Below, one piece after another: positions 23,369-30,094 of a stretch of 64,000 nucleotides of DNA. The notes below the pieces were generated by a model that did no database searches, was not told the origin of the DNA, and saw nothing but the letters and a program-made list of their open reading frames with translations. The stretch is from contig NZ_JANJOU010000002.1 in NCBI RefSeq assembly GCF_024594815.1, forward strand, positions 310,001 through 374,000, written 5' to 3'. Position numbers and translations under genes: made by a program. This stretch comes from Roseomonas populi. GTDB taxonomy: Bacteria > Pseudomonadota > Alphaproteobacteria > Acetobacterales > Acetobacteraceae. Position 1 is the first letter of the stretch; each line of letters opens with the position of its first letter.

Positions 23369-23390
23369 GGGCGGGCCTTCTGGCCCGCCC
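23369..23390 (+). terminator. GC-only hairpin after the ThDP enzyme gene
   Basis: A 9-bp perfect stem (23369-23377 with 23382-23390) and a TTCT loop lie 8 bases after the stop codon. There is no T-tract, but the position fits a terminator. It also begins the problematic GC-rich interval described next. Confidence 0.55.
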
Positions 23391-23465
23391 AAGCTTCCTG
23401 GATTGCCGGGCGGGGCCCCAGGCCCCCCCCGCCCGCGGGGCTAAGGGCCCCGTAACCGGGCGGGC

Positions 23466-23531
23466 GGGGGGGGGGGGGGGGGGGGGGCCCCCCCCCCGGG
23501 GGGGGGGGGGGGGGGGCGCCCCCCCCCCCCC
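23466..23531. repeat. Alternating homopolymer tract: G22, C10, G19, CG, C13
   Basis: The sequence consists of 22 G, 10 C, 19 G, then C-G and 13 C, all within 66 bases between two convergent genes. The halves are largely self-complementary. Natural bacterial DNA rarely holds homopolymers this long. A sequencing or assembly error over a very strong hairpin, possibly with poly-G base-calling, is the simplest explanation. A true G-quadruplex or hairpin element cannot be excluded. Confidence 0.9.
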
Positions 23532-23547
23532 GCCCGGAGCGAGGGCA

Positions 23548-25137
23548 TCAGGCCCGCTTCACGTTCCAGAATGTCGCGAAGCCCGGCAGCACGCCGGTGA
23601 TGTCGCTGCGCCACGCCGTCGGCTGCAGGTGCTGGCCGAGCGGGTAGAAGGGCACCTCCTTCATCGCCTCGAGCTGCATGTCCCGGCAGATCGCCTTCTG
23701 CGCGGCCTCGTCCGCCGCATCGAACCAGCTGTTCCGCAACTCCTCGATACGCGGGATCGTCGCCCAGCCCGCGTATCCCGCCTCGCCCGCGCCGCGCAGG
23801 GCGAAGTGGCTGCCGGGATGCAGCCAGTCCGCGCCCACCCAGGTGGTGACGAAGGCGCTCCACCCGCCATCAGAGACCGGCCCCTTGCGGTTCCGCCGTT
23901 GGAGCATGGCGTTGAACTCGACCGTGTAGGTCTCTACGTTCATGCCGACCTGCCGGAACATGTCCTCCATCACCGCGCCGTGCGCGATCAGCGCCTGCGA
24001 GTTGGAGGGGATCATCAGCAGCACCGTCTCGCCCTTGTAGCCGGCCGCGGCGAGGTCGCGCTTCACCTTGGCCAGGTCGCGCTTGCCGTTCAGCGGCTCC
24101 AGCCCGGCATCGGTCGCCAGCGGGGTGTTAGGGCAGAAGAAGCCGAGCGGCACGTGATACATGGAGGGATCGGTCGGCCCGACCACCGCCTGCACGGCCG
24201 AGGTCTGGTCGATGGCGCCCCAGAGGGCGCGCCGGATCGCCGGGTTGTTGAACGGCGCCTGCAGATGGTTCACCTGCATCATCGAGACGAAGCCCGTGGG
24301 GTCGGAAACGGAGACCTTCACGCTGCGGTTCCGCCGCATCAGCGGCAGCTGGTCGTGATAGGCGTATTCCAGCCAGTCCCGCTCGCCGCTGATCAGCGCC
24401 GTCGTGGCGGTCGAGGGATCGGGGATGGTGTGCCACTCTACCCGGTCGAAGTTCACCACCTTCGGCCCGGCGGTCCAGGTTGGCGTGCCGCTCGGGCGCG
24501 GCACGTAGCCCTCGAACTTCGTGTAGACGTTCAGGGATCCCGGCACGCGCTCATCCGCCTTGAAGCGGAAGGGGCCGCTGCCGGTGATCTCCGTCACGGG
24601 CCGGAAGGGATCCGTCTCGGCCAGCCGCGCTGGCATCATGGCGCAAACGGGGGTGGCGGCCTTGCCCAGGGCCAGCGGCAGCAGCGGGAAGGGCTTCTTC
24701 AGGCGGAAGCGGATCGTGCGGTCATCCGGCGCGGAGAGCTCCTCCGTCGTGGCCATCAGCGCGCCGCCCATCGGGTCGCGCGCGGCCCAGCGCCTGATGG
24801 AGGCCACGCAGTCCCGCGCCAGCACCTTCTCGCCATCGTGGAAGCGCAGGCCCTCGCGCAGCGTCAGGGTCCAGAGCTTGCCGTCCTCGTCGATCCGGTG
24901 GCCTTCCACCATCTGCGGCACGGGCTGGTACTTCTCGTTCATCCCGTAAAGCGTGTCGTAGACCATGTAACCATGGTTGCGGCTGATGTAGGCCGTGGTG
25001 GTGACGGGATCGAGGACGATCAGGTCCTGCTGCGGGATGAAGCGCAGCGTGCTTGCGGATTGCGCGCGCACGATGGACGGCGCGGAGGCGGTGGAAAGGG
25101 CAAGGCCGGTGGCCTTCATCAGCGTGCGGCGATGCAT
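23548..25137 (-). CDS. ABC transporter substrate-binding protein, peptide/nickel type (SBP family 5)
   Basis: The 529-residue protein has an exported N-terminus (M-H-R-R-T-L-M-K-A-T-G-L-A-L-S-T-A with the A-P-S-I-V-R-A-Q region) and the large two-lobed family 5 body: L-T-L-R-E-G-L-R-F-H-D-G near 110 and the C-terminal D-V-V/I-G-V-L-P-G-F-like end. The family binds di- and oligopeptides, nickel or other small ligands for import. There is no permease or ATPase gene beside it. The gene stands alone between the homopolymer tract and the citrate-lyase-like gene, so it either shares a distant transporter or is a sensor component. Confidence 0.87.
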   Translation of the reverse strand: MHRRTLMKATGLALSTASAPSIVRAQSASTLRFIPQQDLIVLDPVTTTAYISRNHGYMVYDTLYGMNEKYQPVPQMVEGHRIDEDGKLWTLTLREGLRFHDGEKVLARDCVASIRRWAARDPMGGALMATTEELSAPDDRTIRFRLKKPFPLLPLALGKAATPVCAMMPARLAETDPFRPVTEITGSGPFRFKADERVPGSLNVYTKFEGYVPRPSGTPTWTAGPKVVNFDRVEWHTIPDPSTATTALISGERDWLEYAYHDQLPLMRRNRSVKVSVSDPTGFVSMMQVNHLQAPFNNPAIRRALWGAIDQTSAVQAVVGPTDPSMYHVPLGFFCPNTPLATDAGLEPLNGKRDLAKVKRDLAAAGYKGETVLLMIPSNSQALIAHGAVMEDMFRQVGMNVETYTVEFNAMLQRRNRKGPVSDGGWSAFVTTWVGADWLHPGSHFALRGAGEAGYAGWATIPRIEELRNSWFDAADEAAQKAICRDMQLEAMKEVPFYPLGQHLQPTAWRSDITGVLPGFATFWNVKRA

Positions 25138-25258
25138 CCGCGATCTCCTCTAATCGGCGACGCTTTCCCCCTGCGGAAGATCACCACGCCCGCCATGCGA
25201 AGGCCAGGGCGTTCCGCGTGCCTGGCGCCGCGCGTCCCGGGCGCCGGCGGGGGCCCGG

Positions 25259-26038
25259 TCAGCGCGCGCGGGCGAGGATGCGCTCCGCGCGCATCCGCAC
25301 CGGCGCGTCGATCATCATCCCGTCGACGGAGACCGCGCCGCCGCCGCCCGCATCCATCACCCTGCGTGCCCACTCCACTTCGCCGGGCCCCGGCGCGAAG
25401 CCGCGCAGCACCGGCGCCACCTGGCGGGGATGGATGACGAGCTTGCCACCGAAGCCTAACTCCGCCGCGTGGCGCGCATCGTCCTCAGCCAGCGCGTCCT
25501 CGTTGATCCGGGCGGTCACTCCGTCCAGCGGCGCGCCGATGCCGGCGAGGCGGGAGGCCAGAACCAGTTCCGAGCGGGCCGCGAGCAGCGCTTGCCGGGT
25601 ATGGGCGCAGCCGAGGTCCGCGGCGAAGTCGAGCGAGCCGAAGGCCAGCGCGGCGGCGCCGCCCGCCGCGATCTCCCGCACCGCGGCCAGGCCGCGGGCC
25701 GATTCGATGAGCGGGATCACGTCGAGAACGCCGATCAGGCGGCGCATGGCGTCGATGGTGGCCGGGCTTTCCGCCTTCGGCAGCAGGATCCCCGCGAGGT
25801 CGGCATCGGCCAGCGCCGCCACATCCTCCGAGTACCAGCGCGTGCCGGCCGGGTTGATCCGGACGTACACGGGGATGCCATCCAGCCGCGCGGCGGCCGC
25901 GTTCGCGCGGGCCGCTGCTTTCTCCTCGGGCGGGACCGCGTCCTCCAGGTCGATGATGACGGCGTCGGCGCCAGCGGCGGCCGCCTTGGCGAAGCGCTCC
26001 GGCCGGTGGCCGGGAACGAAGAGCGGGGCGATCAGCAT
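25259..26038 (-). CDS. CoA ester lyase (HpcH/HpaI aldolase, citrate lyase beta-like)
   Basis: The 259-residue TIM-barrel protein starts A-P-L-F-V-P-G-H-R-P-E-R-F as family members do; an ATG 11 codons upstream is possible. It shows D-A-V-I-I-D-L-E-D-A-V (metal-binding acidic residues), A-G-I-L-L-P-K-A-E-S, I-P-L-I-E-S-A-R-G and F-G-S-L-D-F-A-A-D. These correspond to CitE-like malyl/citramalyl-CoA lyases or thioesterases. It lies 95 bases downstream of the DUF1045 gene on the same strand and may be part of the phosphonate transcript, but a metabolic link is not obvious. Confidence 0.85.
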   Translation of the reverse strand: MLIAPLFVPGHRPERFAKAAAAGADAVIIDLEDAVPPEEKAAARANAAAARLDGIPVYVRINPAGTRWYSEDVAALADADLAGILLPKAESPATIDAMRRLIGVLDVIPLIESARGLAAVREIAAGGAAALAFGSLDFAADLGCAHTRQALLAARSELVLASRLAGIGAPLDGVTARINEDALAEDDARHAAELGFGGKLVIHPRQVAPVLRGFAPGPGEVEWARRVMDAGGGGAVSVDGMMIDAPVRMRAERILARAR

Positions 26039-26132
26039 GATGCGGTCTCCAAACGGGCGCCCGCGGTGCATGCCCGCACCGCGCCTCCTCCCCCGCCACT
26101 CTTGCCGGCCCGCCCTGCCCGGAGGAAGGGGT

Positions 26133-26831
26133 TCAGGCGCCCAGAGGCAGCCGCTCCGCGATCAGGAAGGGTGCGCCGGGCGCGGCCTGGGTGAAAAGGC
26201 ACAGGGAGGTCACGCGGCGCGGCCGCGCGGAAACCTCGCCCAGATGGGCCAGCAGCGCCGGGCGGATCACCGCGTCCTGGTCCGGCGTGAGGCGCTGGGT
26301 CAGGGTCACGTGGAACCGCCATGCGCCGAAGACCTGCGGATAGCCCCAGCGGTGCAGGTTGTAGCGCCCGGCCGGATCCAGCCTCTCCGGACGGCGGCGG
26401 GCGATCTCCTCCCCGGTGGGCGGGGCGCGATGGACGTCCAGGGTCGCCACGCAGGCATCCGCCAGCCCCTGCAGGGCAGGGCAGGGGGCCGATTCCCGCA
26501 GCGCCAAGAAGCCGCCGAAGGAAGCCAGCTCCAGGGGTGGCAGGTCGAAGGGCGCCGTGCCCGCGGCCAGCGCCGCGGCCTCCTCCCGCATCGCCGCATA
26601 GAGGCCGGCGAGCCGGAAGGGCGGCTTCAGCGTGGCGTGCAGCCCGTAGCCGCGCGGGTCGGCGGTCAGCGCCGGCAGATCCAGGCCGGGAAGCTGCGGC
26701 TGGGAAAGCGGCGCGCCCGTCTCCGCGTCCCGCCCCAGCCAGGTGCTGCCCAGCCCGTGCAGCGGGTCATCGAGTTCCGGCGCCCAGTAGAGGGCGGCGC
26801 GCGCCGGGCCGCCCTGACGCTCGCCGCTCAC
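26133..26831 (-). CDS. DUF1045 phosphonate-metabolism protein, 2H-phosphoesterase-like
   Basis: The 232-residue protein belongs to the DUF1045 family found in phosphonate (phn) operons. Two H-x-T motifs, H65-A-T67 in H-A-T-L-K-P-P-F and H174-V-T176 in H-V-T-L-T-Q-R, indicate the 2H phosphoesterase fold, which commonly acts on cyclic phosphates or related phosphoesters. In C-P lyase pathways such a protein could process a cyclic ribosyl phosphate, but this is inferred. I take the GTG at 26829-26831, whose GTGA overlaps the phnM stop, rather than the ATG 8 codons earlier inside phnM. Confidence 0.85.
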   Translation of the reverse strand: MSGERQGGPARAALYWAPELDDPLHGLGSTWLGRDAETGAPLSQPQLPGLDLPALTADPRGYGLHATLKPPFRLAGLYAAMREEAAALAAGTAPFDLPPLELASFGGFLALRESAPCPALQGLADACVATLDVHRAPPTGEEIARRRPERLDPAGRYNLHRWGYPQVFGAWRFHVTLTQRLTPDQDAVIRPALLAHLGEVSARPRRVTSLCLFTQAAPGAPFLIAERLPLGA

Positions 26832-27967
26832 GCGATGCGCGCCCCGCCGCGCCACACGGCCTGCACCACCGGCATGGTTCCGAACTCGCGCACGCGCACC
26901 AGGTCGGCCCGTAGCCCCGACGCGATCCGCCCGCGGTCATTCAGGTGAAGGGCACGGGCGGGGTTGTCCGTGACCGTTGCGACCGCGGCGGGGAGGCCCA
27001 TCCCCGCCACCTCCGTCAACTTCCACGCGGCCTCGATCATCGCGGGCGGCACGTAGTCGGAGGCGATGATGTCCACCAGCCCTTCCCTCGCCAAGTCCGC
27101 CACGGCGACGTTGCCGGAATGGCTGCCACCGCGCACGAGGTTCGGCGCGCCCGCGATCACCGCCATGCCGTGCGCCTTGGCCGCACGGGCCGCCTCCAAA
27201 TTCACGGGAAATTCGCTGATCTCGATCCCGTCGGCCGCGTTGCGCGCCACGACCGCCGGATCCCAGTCATCGTGCATGGCCACCGGGATCCCGCGCCCCT
27301 CGAAGAGGGAGAGCACGGCGCTCCGATGCCGCTCGGCATATCGTTCCCGCTGGGCCGTGAGGACGGCGATGCGGTCGTCCACCTCCTCCGGCTTGCGCCC
27401 GGCCTTCACGCGCATCTTCTTGTAGTGCGCGGCGTCCACGTACTGGCCCACGCCGGGGGTATGGTCCATCAGGCTGACCATGCGGAGATGCGGGTCGGCG
27501 TGGAACTCCTCCAGCATCTCCAGCATGTCGATGGCCGGCAGCTCGCAGCGCAGGTGCAGGAAATGCTCGGTCTTCAGCACTCCGGCGGCGGTGAGGGCGC
27601 CGAGGTCGCGGATGCCGTCGCGCGCGGTCTGAAGCCGGCTCTCGTCGAAGCCGAGATCGCCGAGGCAGAGCGCGTCCAGCACCGTCGTCACGCCCGCGAC
27701 CGCCACCTGCCCGTCATGGGAAAGGAAGGCCGAGACCGAGGGCCAGCGGGCCATGCTGCGCGGCAGCACCTGGCGCTCCAGGTTGTCCGTGTGCACGTCC
27801 ACGACGCCGGGAATCAGGTAGTCGCCCTCCAGGTCGATCGCGCCCGGGGCGTTGCTGCGGCCGGGCGCGACATGGGCGATCAGCCCGTCTCGCAGCAGCA
27901 GCGTGCCCTCCTGCACCCGATCGGGCAGCACCAGCCGGGCGTTGGTCAGGATCGTCTCGTCGTTCAT
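26828..27967 (-). CDS. phnM: Alpha-D-ribose 1-methylphosphonate 5-triphosphate diphosphatase
   Basis: The 379-residue amidohydrolase-superfamily protein resembles PhnM, which releases pyrophosphate from alkylphosphonate ribosyl triphosphate in the C-P lyase pathway. It has the N-terminal metal motif G-V-V-D-V-H59-T-D-N-L-E, the later M-H-D-D-W-D-P and A-S-D-Y-V-P-P blocks, and the family end T-D-N-P-A-R-A. AAGGAGG just before ATG 27965-27967 supports the start. Its operon begins opposite phnF, with a perfect palindrome in the 99-base gap. The core phnGHIJK genes are not here. Confidence 0.92.
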   Translation of the reverse strand: MNDETILTNARLVLPDRVQEGTLLLRDGLIAHVAPGRSNAPGAIDLEGDYLIPGVVDVHTDNLERQVLPRSMARWPSVSAFLSHDGQVAVAGVTTVLDALCLGDLGFDESRLQTARDGIRDLGALTAAGVLKTEHFLHLRCELPAIDMLEMLEEFHADPHLRMVSLMDHTPGVGQYVDAAHYKKMRVKAGRKPEEVDDRIAVLTAQRERYAERHRSAVLSLFEGRGIPVAMHDDWDPAVVARNAADGIEISEFPVNLEAARAAKAHGMAVIAGAPNLVRGGSHSGNVAVADLAREGLVDIIASDYVPPAMIEAAWKLTEVAGMGLPAAVATVTDNPARALHLNDRGRIASGLRADLVRVREFGTMPVVQAVWRGGARIA

Positions 27968-28020
27968 GTCCTCCTTCTGCCCGAGCCGCGCGCCAGGGCA
28001 ACCCCATGGGCGGCCCAACT

Positions 28021-28030
28021 TGTCTAGACA
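28021..28030. promoter_or_regulatory. Candidate PhnF operator
   Basis: TGTCTAGACA is a perfect 10-bp palindrome in the divergent phnM-phnF spacer. Its core GT-C-TA-G-AC fits the GTxTAxAC half-site pattern common to HutC-type GntR regulators, the subfamily to which PhnF belongs. It lies 54 bases upstream of phnM and 37 bases upstream of phnF, so one site could repress both. Confidence 0.75.
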
Positions 28031-28066
28031 GGCCTCCCGCGCGCAGGATCGTGCGCGGAGGGCGGG

Positions 28067-28813
28067 ATGGCGGATGTTGTGGTCAGGGCGGGCGGCATCG
28101 TCCTGTGGCGGCAGATCGCGGCCGCGCTGGAGGCCGCCATCGCGGCCGGGGAGCACGCGCCGGAGGACAGGCTGCCGAGCGAGGGGGTTCTGGCCGCCCG
28201 CTTCGGGGTGAACCGCCACACCGTCCGCCGGGCGCTGGACTCGCTCGCCCGGCGCGGGCTGATCAGCACGGAGCAGGGCAGGGGCAGCTTCGTCGCCGGC
28301 GAGGTCATGGACTACCCGCTGCACGGTCGCACCCGCCTTTTCGAGACCATCCGCGCCCAGCGCCGCGAACCGGCTAGCCGGATCCTGCGGGTCGCCGTCA
28401 TGCCGGCGGCGCCGACCGTGGCGGCGGCGCTGGAGATCGGGCGCGGCCAGCCCGTGTTGCGGGTGGAGCGCCTGGGCCTGGCCGACGGACGGCCGCTGGT
28501 GCTCGGGACCCACCACCTGCCCCTGCCGCGATTCGCGCGCGCCGAGGCCGCGCTGCGCTCCGCACCCTCCATCACAGCCGCGCTCGCCGCCTGCGGCGTG
28601 CCGGACTACCGCCGGGCGAGCACCCGGATCACCGCCCGCCTGCCGACCGGCGAGGAGGCCGGGCGGCTGCGCCAATCCCGCGCCCGGCCCGTGCTGGCGA
28701 GCGAGGCGCTGAACCTCGACATGGAGGGAAGGCCCGTGGATTTCACCCTTGCCTGCTACGCGGCCGGGCGAGTGCAGGTGCTGGTGGAGGAGGCGCCCGG
28801 GACGGTGCGCTGA
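28067..28813 (+). CDS. phnF: GntR/HutC family phosphonate regulator
   Basis: The 248-residue regulator has a winged helix-turn-helix (about 10-75; R-L-P-S-E-G-V-L-A-A-R-F-G-V-N-R-H-T-V-R) and a UTRA effector domain (about 85-245). It resembles PhnF, which represses phosphonate genes; its divergence from phnM and the palindromic operator support the name. The ligand is probably a phosphonate or a phosphate-pathway intermediate. The gene is followed by a hairpin and a tRNA gene on the other strand. Confidence 0.88.
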   Translation: MADVVVRAGGIVLWRQIAAALEAAIAAGEHAPEDRLPSEGVLAARFGVNRHTVRRALDSLARRGLISTEQGRGSFVAGEVMDYPLHGRTRLFETIRAQRREPASRILRVAVMPAAPTVAAALEIGRGQPVLRVERLGLADGRPLVLGTHHLPLPRFARAEAALRSAPSITAALAACGVPDYRRASTRITARLPTGEEAGRLRQSRARPVLASEALNLDMEGRPVDFTLACYAAGRVQVLVEEAPGTVR

Positions 28814-28837
28814 CGGAGCGCTGCCCTCAACGGCGAA

Positions 28838-28865
28838 GGGGGAGGCGCCCTCCGGCACCTCCCCC
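28838..28865. terminator. Hairpin between phnF and tRNA-Asn
   Basis: An 8-bp stem (28838-28845 with 28858-28865) has a 12-base loop and lies between the convergent phnF and tRNA-Asn 3' ends. There is no clear T-tract, so it is a weak bidirectional terminator candidate. Confidence 0.4.
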
Positions 28866-28872
28866 CTCTCAA

Positions 28873-28948
28873 TGGCTCCCCGAGTTGGACTCGAACCAAC
28901 GACCTAGCGATTAACAGTCGCGTGCTCTACCAGCTGAGCTATCGGGGA
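28873..28948 (-). tRNA. tRNA-Asn(GTT)
   Basis: The 76-nt cloverleaf reads TCCCCGATAGCTCAG... on the minus strand, with anticodon loop CTGTTAA (GTT), a T-loop TTCGAGT and an encoded CCA end. Acceptor arms TCCCCGA and TCGGGGA pair fully. Confidence 0.97.
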
Positions 28949-29058
28949 TCAGACCCGTTCTCCACCCCCTGGTGAGGGGCAGCGGGGCGCGCCGGATACC
29001 GCCTCCTTCCCGGTCCCGCAAGGGGGTCCCGGGGAAAAACCCGCGGGAGGGAAGGCGA

Positions 29059-29132
29059 TGGAGGCCTGAGCGGGAATCGAACCCACATTCACGGATTTGC
29101 AGTCCGTTGCATCACCATTCTGCCATCAGGCC
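29059..29132 (-). tRNA. tRNA-Cys(GCA)
   Basis: The 74-nt cloverleaf reads GGCCTGATGGCAGAATGG... on the minus strand, with anticodon loop CTGCAAA (GCA), T-loop TTCGATT and encoded CCA. The acceptor stem AGGCCT-type pairing is complete. It lies upstream of tRNA-Asn on the same strand, with 110 bases between them. Confidence 0.97.
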
Positions 29133-29145
29133 GGCACGCCCGCCG

Positions 29146-29174
29146 CATATCGCCTCCCGGACGCGGCGGGTCAA
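29146..29174 (-). promoter_or_regulatory. Candidate sigma-70 promoter of tRNA-Cys
   Basis: On the minus strand, TTGACC (29169-29174) and GATATG (29146-29151) are 17 bases apart, the preferred spacing, with a predicted start about 7 bases before the tRNA. The -10 is a partial match, but the -35 is strong for this GC content. Confidence 0.5.
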
Positions 29175-29282
29175 CCCGCATCCGTCCGAAGGCCGCCGCG
29201 CGCGGCACCGTGAGCGCGCTTCCAACCCGGGGACGACGCGCCTATAAAACCGACCGGTTCAGTTGATGGGGCAGCGGGCGGC

Positions 29283-29945
29283 ATGGACTTCGCCGAGGCG
29301 CGCAGGCGCATGGTTGACGGGCAGGTTAAGCCCAACCGGGTCACGGATCCCCGGATCTTCCTGGCGATGCAGGAGATCCCGAGGGAGCTGTTCGTGCCGG
29401 AGGCGCTGCGGGCACGGGCCCTGGCGGACGAGGATCTGCAGCTGGGCAAGGGGCGCGCGCTGATGCAGCCGATGACCCTCGCGCGGCTGCTGCAGCTCGC
29501 GGCGCCGCGGGCCGGGGAGCGCGTCCTGGTACCATCCGCCGGGGCGGGCTACGCCGCGGCGGTGCTGGCGCACATGGGTGCGCAGGTGATCGCGGTGGAA
29601 GAGGACGCTTCCCTCGCCGAGTCGGGCAGGGCAGCCATCGCGGCTTCCCGTCTCCCGCCGGGTGCGCTGCGTCAGGAAGCGGGCGCGGCCACGGCCGGCT
29701 TCCCGGCCGGCGGGCCCTACGACCTGATCTTCGTGGAGGGCGGGATTCCCGCCGTGCCCGACACCCTGATCGAGCAGCTGACGGAGGGTGGGCGAGTCGT
29801 CGCCATCCGCCTAGCGCCGGGCGAGACGGGCACCGCCATCGTCGGCCGCCGCGCGGGCGCCGGGCTGCGGATCGAGGAAGCGTTCGACCTTCGCGGCACG
29901 GCCATCCCGGCTTTCGCGCCGAAGCCGGGTTTCGTACTGGCCTGA
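29283..29945 (+). CDS. pcm: Protein-L-isoaspartate O-methyltransferase family protein
   Basis: The 220-residue protein is a SAM-dependent methyltransferase of the PCMT family, which repairs isoaspartyl residues in aged proteins. The N-terminus M-V-D-G-Q-V-K-P-N-R-V-T-D and R-E-L-F-V-P-E fit alphaproteobacterial Pcm-like proteins, and the SAM-binding glycine loop is V-P-S-A-G-A-G-Y-A-A (about 80-90). Many alphaproteobacterial copies next to tolC/popZ/valS are divergent, so enzyme activity is likely but not certain. It heads the pcm - tolC - popZ - valS series, with 149 bases before tolC. Confidence 0.85.
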   Translation: MDFAEARRRMVDGQVKPNRVTDPRIFLAMQEIPRELFVPEALRARALADEDLQLGKGRALMQPMTLARLLQLAAPRAGERVLVPSAGAGYAAAVLAHMGAQVIAVEEDASLAESGRAAIAASRLPPGALRQEAGAATAGFPAGGPYDLIFVEGGIPAVPDTLIEQLTEGGRVVAIRLAPGETGTAIVGRRAGAGLRIEEAFDLRGTAIPAFAPKPGFVLA

Positions 29946-29959
29946 AGCGTGCGGCCCCG

Positions 29960-30004
29960 CGGGGTTCAGGATGCGGAAAGGGTTCCTCCGCCATCCTGGC
30001 CCCG
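29960..30004 (+). promoter_or_regulatory. Imperfect 45-nt stem-loop between pcm and tolC
   Basis: Three stem blocks pair in order, CGGGG with CCCCG, CAGGATG with CATCCTG, and CGGA with TCCG, separated by small internal loops and capped by 9 bases. It lies 15 bases after the pcm stop and 90 bases before the tolC start. It may be a terminator without a T-tract, or a leader structure of tolC. Confidence 0.45.
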
Positions 30005-30094
30005 CCGAGAGCAAGGGGCTGGTTGAAGGGAACCAGGACAGGGTGGCAGCCCTGCGCCCGGCGGGGCGTGGGCGGCCATGAGGGAAAACAGCCG

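Noticed and set aside
23466-23531. CRISPR or regulatory repeat interpretation of the G/C tract
   Set aside because: There are no spaced repeats or spacers, only homopolymers. It is treated as a probable artefact instead.
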